Positions 63,370 to 64,000 of a stretch of DNA of 64,000 nucleotides are shown here, one piece after another. Both the position numbers and the translations under genes were made by a program. Within the stretch, counting starts at the first letter, position 1. Every line of letters starts with the position of its first letter. This DNA comes from Xenorhabdus miraniensis. Lineage in GTDB: Bacteria; Pseudomonadota; Gammaproteobacteria; Enterobacterales; Enterobacteriaceae. Below the pieces are notes generated by a model that was not told the DNA's origin, searched no databases, and worked only from the letters and a program-made list of their open reading frames with translations. The stretch is taken from positions 246,211 to 310,210 of the forward strand of contig NZ_NITZ01000002.1 in NCBI RefSeq assembly GCF_002632615.1. Reading direction: 5' to 3'.

Positions 63370-64000
63370 GTGAGAATATCAGGGATAAAATAACATCCAC
63401 GCCGGAATCTGCTGCACCTTGTGCCATTGTCACTGGCGGCAGCAAAGGCATTGGCCGGGCGGTGGTTTTGAGTTTGTTGGAGAGGGGATATCGGGTCGCT
63501 TTCTGTTATCGCCATGATACTCCCCAAACCGCCGATTTTATTACCCAGATCACGCATGATTTTCCCGGTGTCCTGCCTGTAAGAGCGGATCTGGCCAAGG
63601 CAGAGGATGTCAGCGCATTTATTAAAACCGTGAGTGAGGCATTTGGCTGCATTGACCTTCTGGTCAATAACGTCGGGGTTACAAGGGACGGGTTATTGGC
63701 AACGATGGAAACCAAAGATATTGAGTTATTGATAAACAACAACTTATTAAGTTATATCCTGTGTAGCCGTGAAGTCTTAAAGGCAATGATACCGCAGCGT
63801 CATGGGCATATTATCAATATCTCATCCATTTCAGCCCAACGGCCGAATAAGGGACAATCAATCTATGCTGCGACTAAAGGTGGAATAGAATCATTGACAA
63901 AGGCGCTTGCCGTTGAAGTCGCACCCAAGAATATTCGGGTCAATGCAATTGCCCCCGGGATTATTCAAACAGAGATGTCAGAGAACTTATTAAAAACACA
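63366..64000 (+). CDS. FabG-like 3-oxoacyl-ACP reductase (partial, runs off the window)
   Basis: 211 codons are visible; the 3' end lies beyond 64000. A short-chain dehydrogenase: the NADPH motif TGGSKGIG (residues 23-30), LLVNNVGVTRDG, the serine region INISSIS, and the active-site Tyr167 and Lys171 in IYAATKGG. LAVEVAPKNIRVNAIAPGII follows, typical of FabG. It should reduce the 3-keto group made by the ketosynthases. ATG 63366 overlaps the fusion gene stop (ATGA), so the operon continues to the right. Confidence 0.9.
   Translation, partial: MSENIRDKITSTPESAAPCAIVTGGSKGIGRAVVLSLLERGYRVAFCYRHDTPQTADFITQITHDFPGVLPVRADLAKAEDVSAFIKTVSEAFGCIDLLVNNVGVTRDGLLATMETKDIELLINNNLLSYILCSREVLKAMIPQRHGHIINISSISAQRPNKGQSIYAATKGGIESLTKALAVEVAPKNIRVNAIAPGIIQTEMSENLLKT

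Overview
The window is a piece of an enterobacterial chromosome around the replication origin, most likely from Xenorhabdus or its sister genus Photorhabdus (Morganellaceae). The housekeeping proteins are close to their E. coli counterparts, and base composition is moderate in the core genes and AT-rich between genes. The scatter of broken genes, a secretion-tube gene, toxin-antitoxin pairs and a biosynthetic cluster also fits these insect pathogens. The genus is an inference from content, not from a database match.

Layout. 1-480: the 5' end of a 16S rRNA gene with its leader and tandem promoters (minus strand). 537-12726: yieP, hsrA, the ribose operon rbsDACBKR (rbsD is a pseudogene, but its operator is intact), ravA-viaA and asnA. 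12893-16783: asnC, mioC, oriC, mnmG, rsmG. 17395-24347: the F1Fo ATP synthase operon atpIBEFHAGDC. 24534-27889: glmU and glmS. 28092-39843 is an accessory block downstream of glmS: a DUF1778/GNAT toxin-antitoxin pair, a type III restriction-modification system, an uncharacterised 382-residue protein, an EthA-like flavin monooxygenase, small genes next to an Hcp gene, remnants of rhomboid and lemA genes, and a 229-residue orphan. 39937-41043: asd. 41156-43036: a GNAT-like orphan, a 41-codon ORF resembling part of it, and a secreted orphan. 43119-53744: gyrB, recF, dnaN, dnaA (minus), then rpmH, rnpA, yidD, yidC, mnmE (plus). 53763-54892: a degraded IS3-family element holding an intact dinJ-yafQ module. 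It appears to split the terminator of mnmE.

55568 to the window edge is the most interesting part. It is a tightly packed type II fatty-acid/polyketide-like operon: a carrier protein with a C-terminal extension, an active ketosynthase, a ketosynthase-like partner lacking the catalytic cysteine, a second active ketosynthase, a half-length ketosynthase-like protein, a 946-residue fusion of a class III aminotransferase with an acyl-ACP-reductase-like domain, and a FabG-like ketoreductase that runs off the end. Read as a pathway, carrier-bound chains would be extended by two ketosynthase/partner pairs, ketoreduced, released as aldehydes by the reductase domain and transaminated in the same protein. 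The predicted product is a long-chain (possibly polyene) primary amine. I do not recognise the cluster as a described one; the product is an inference.
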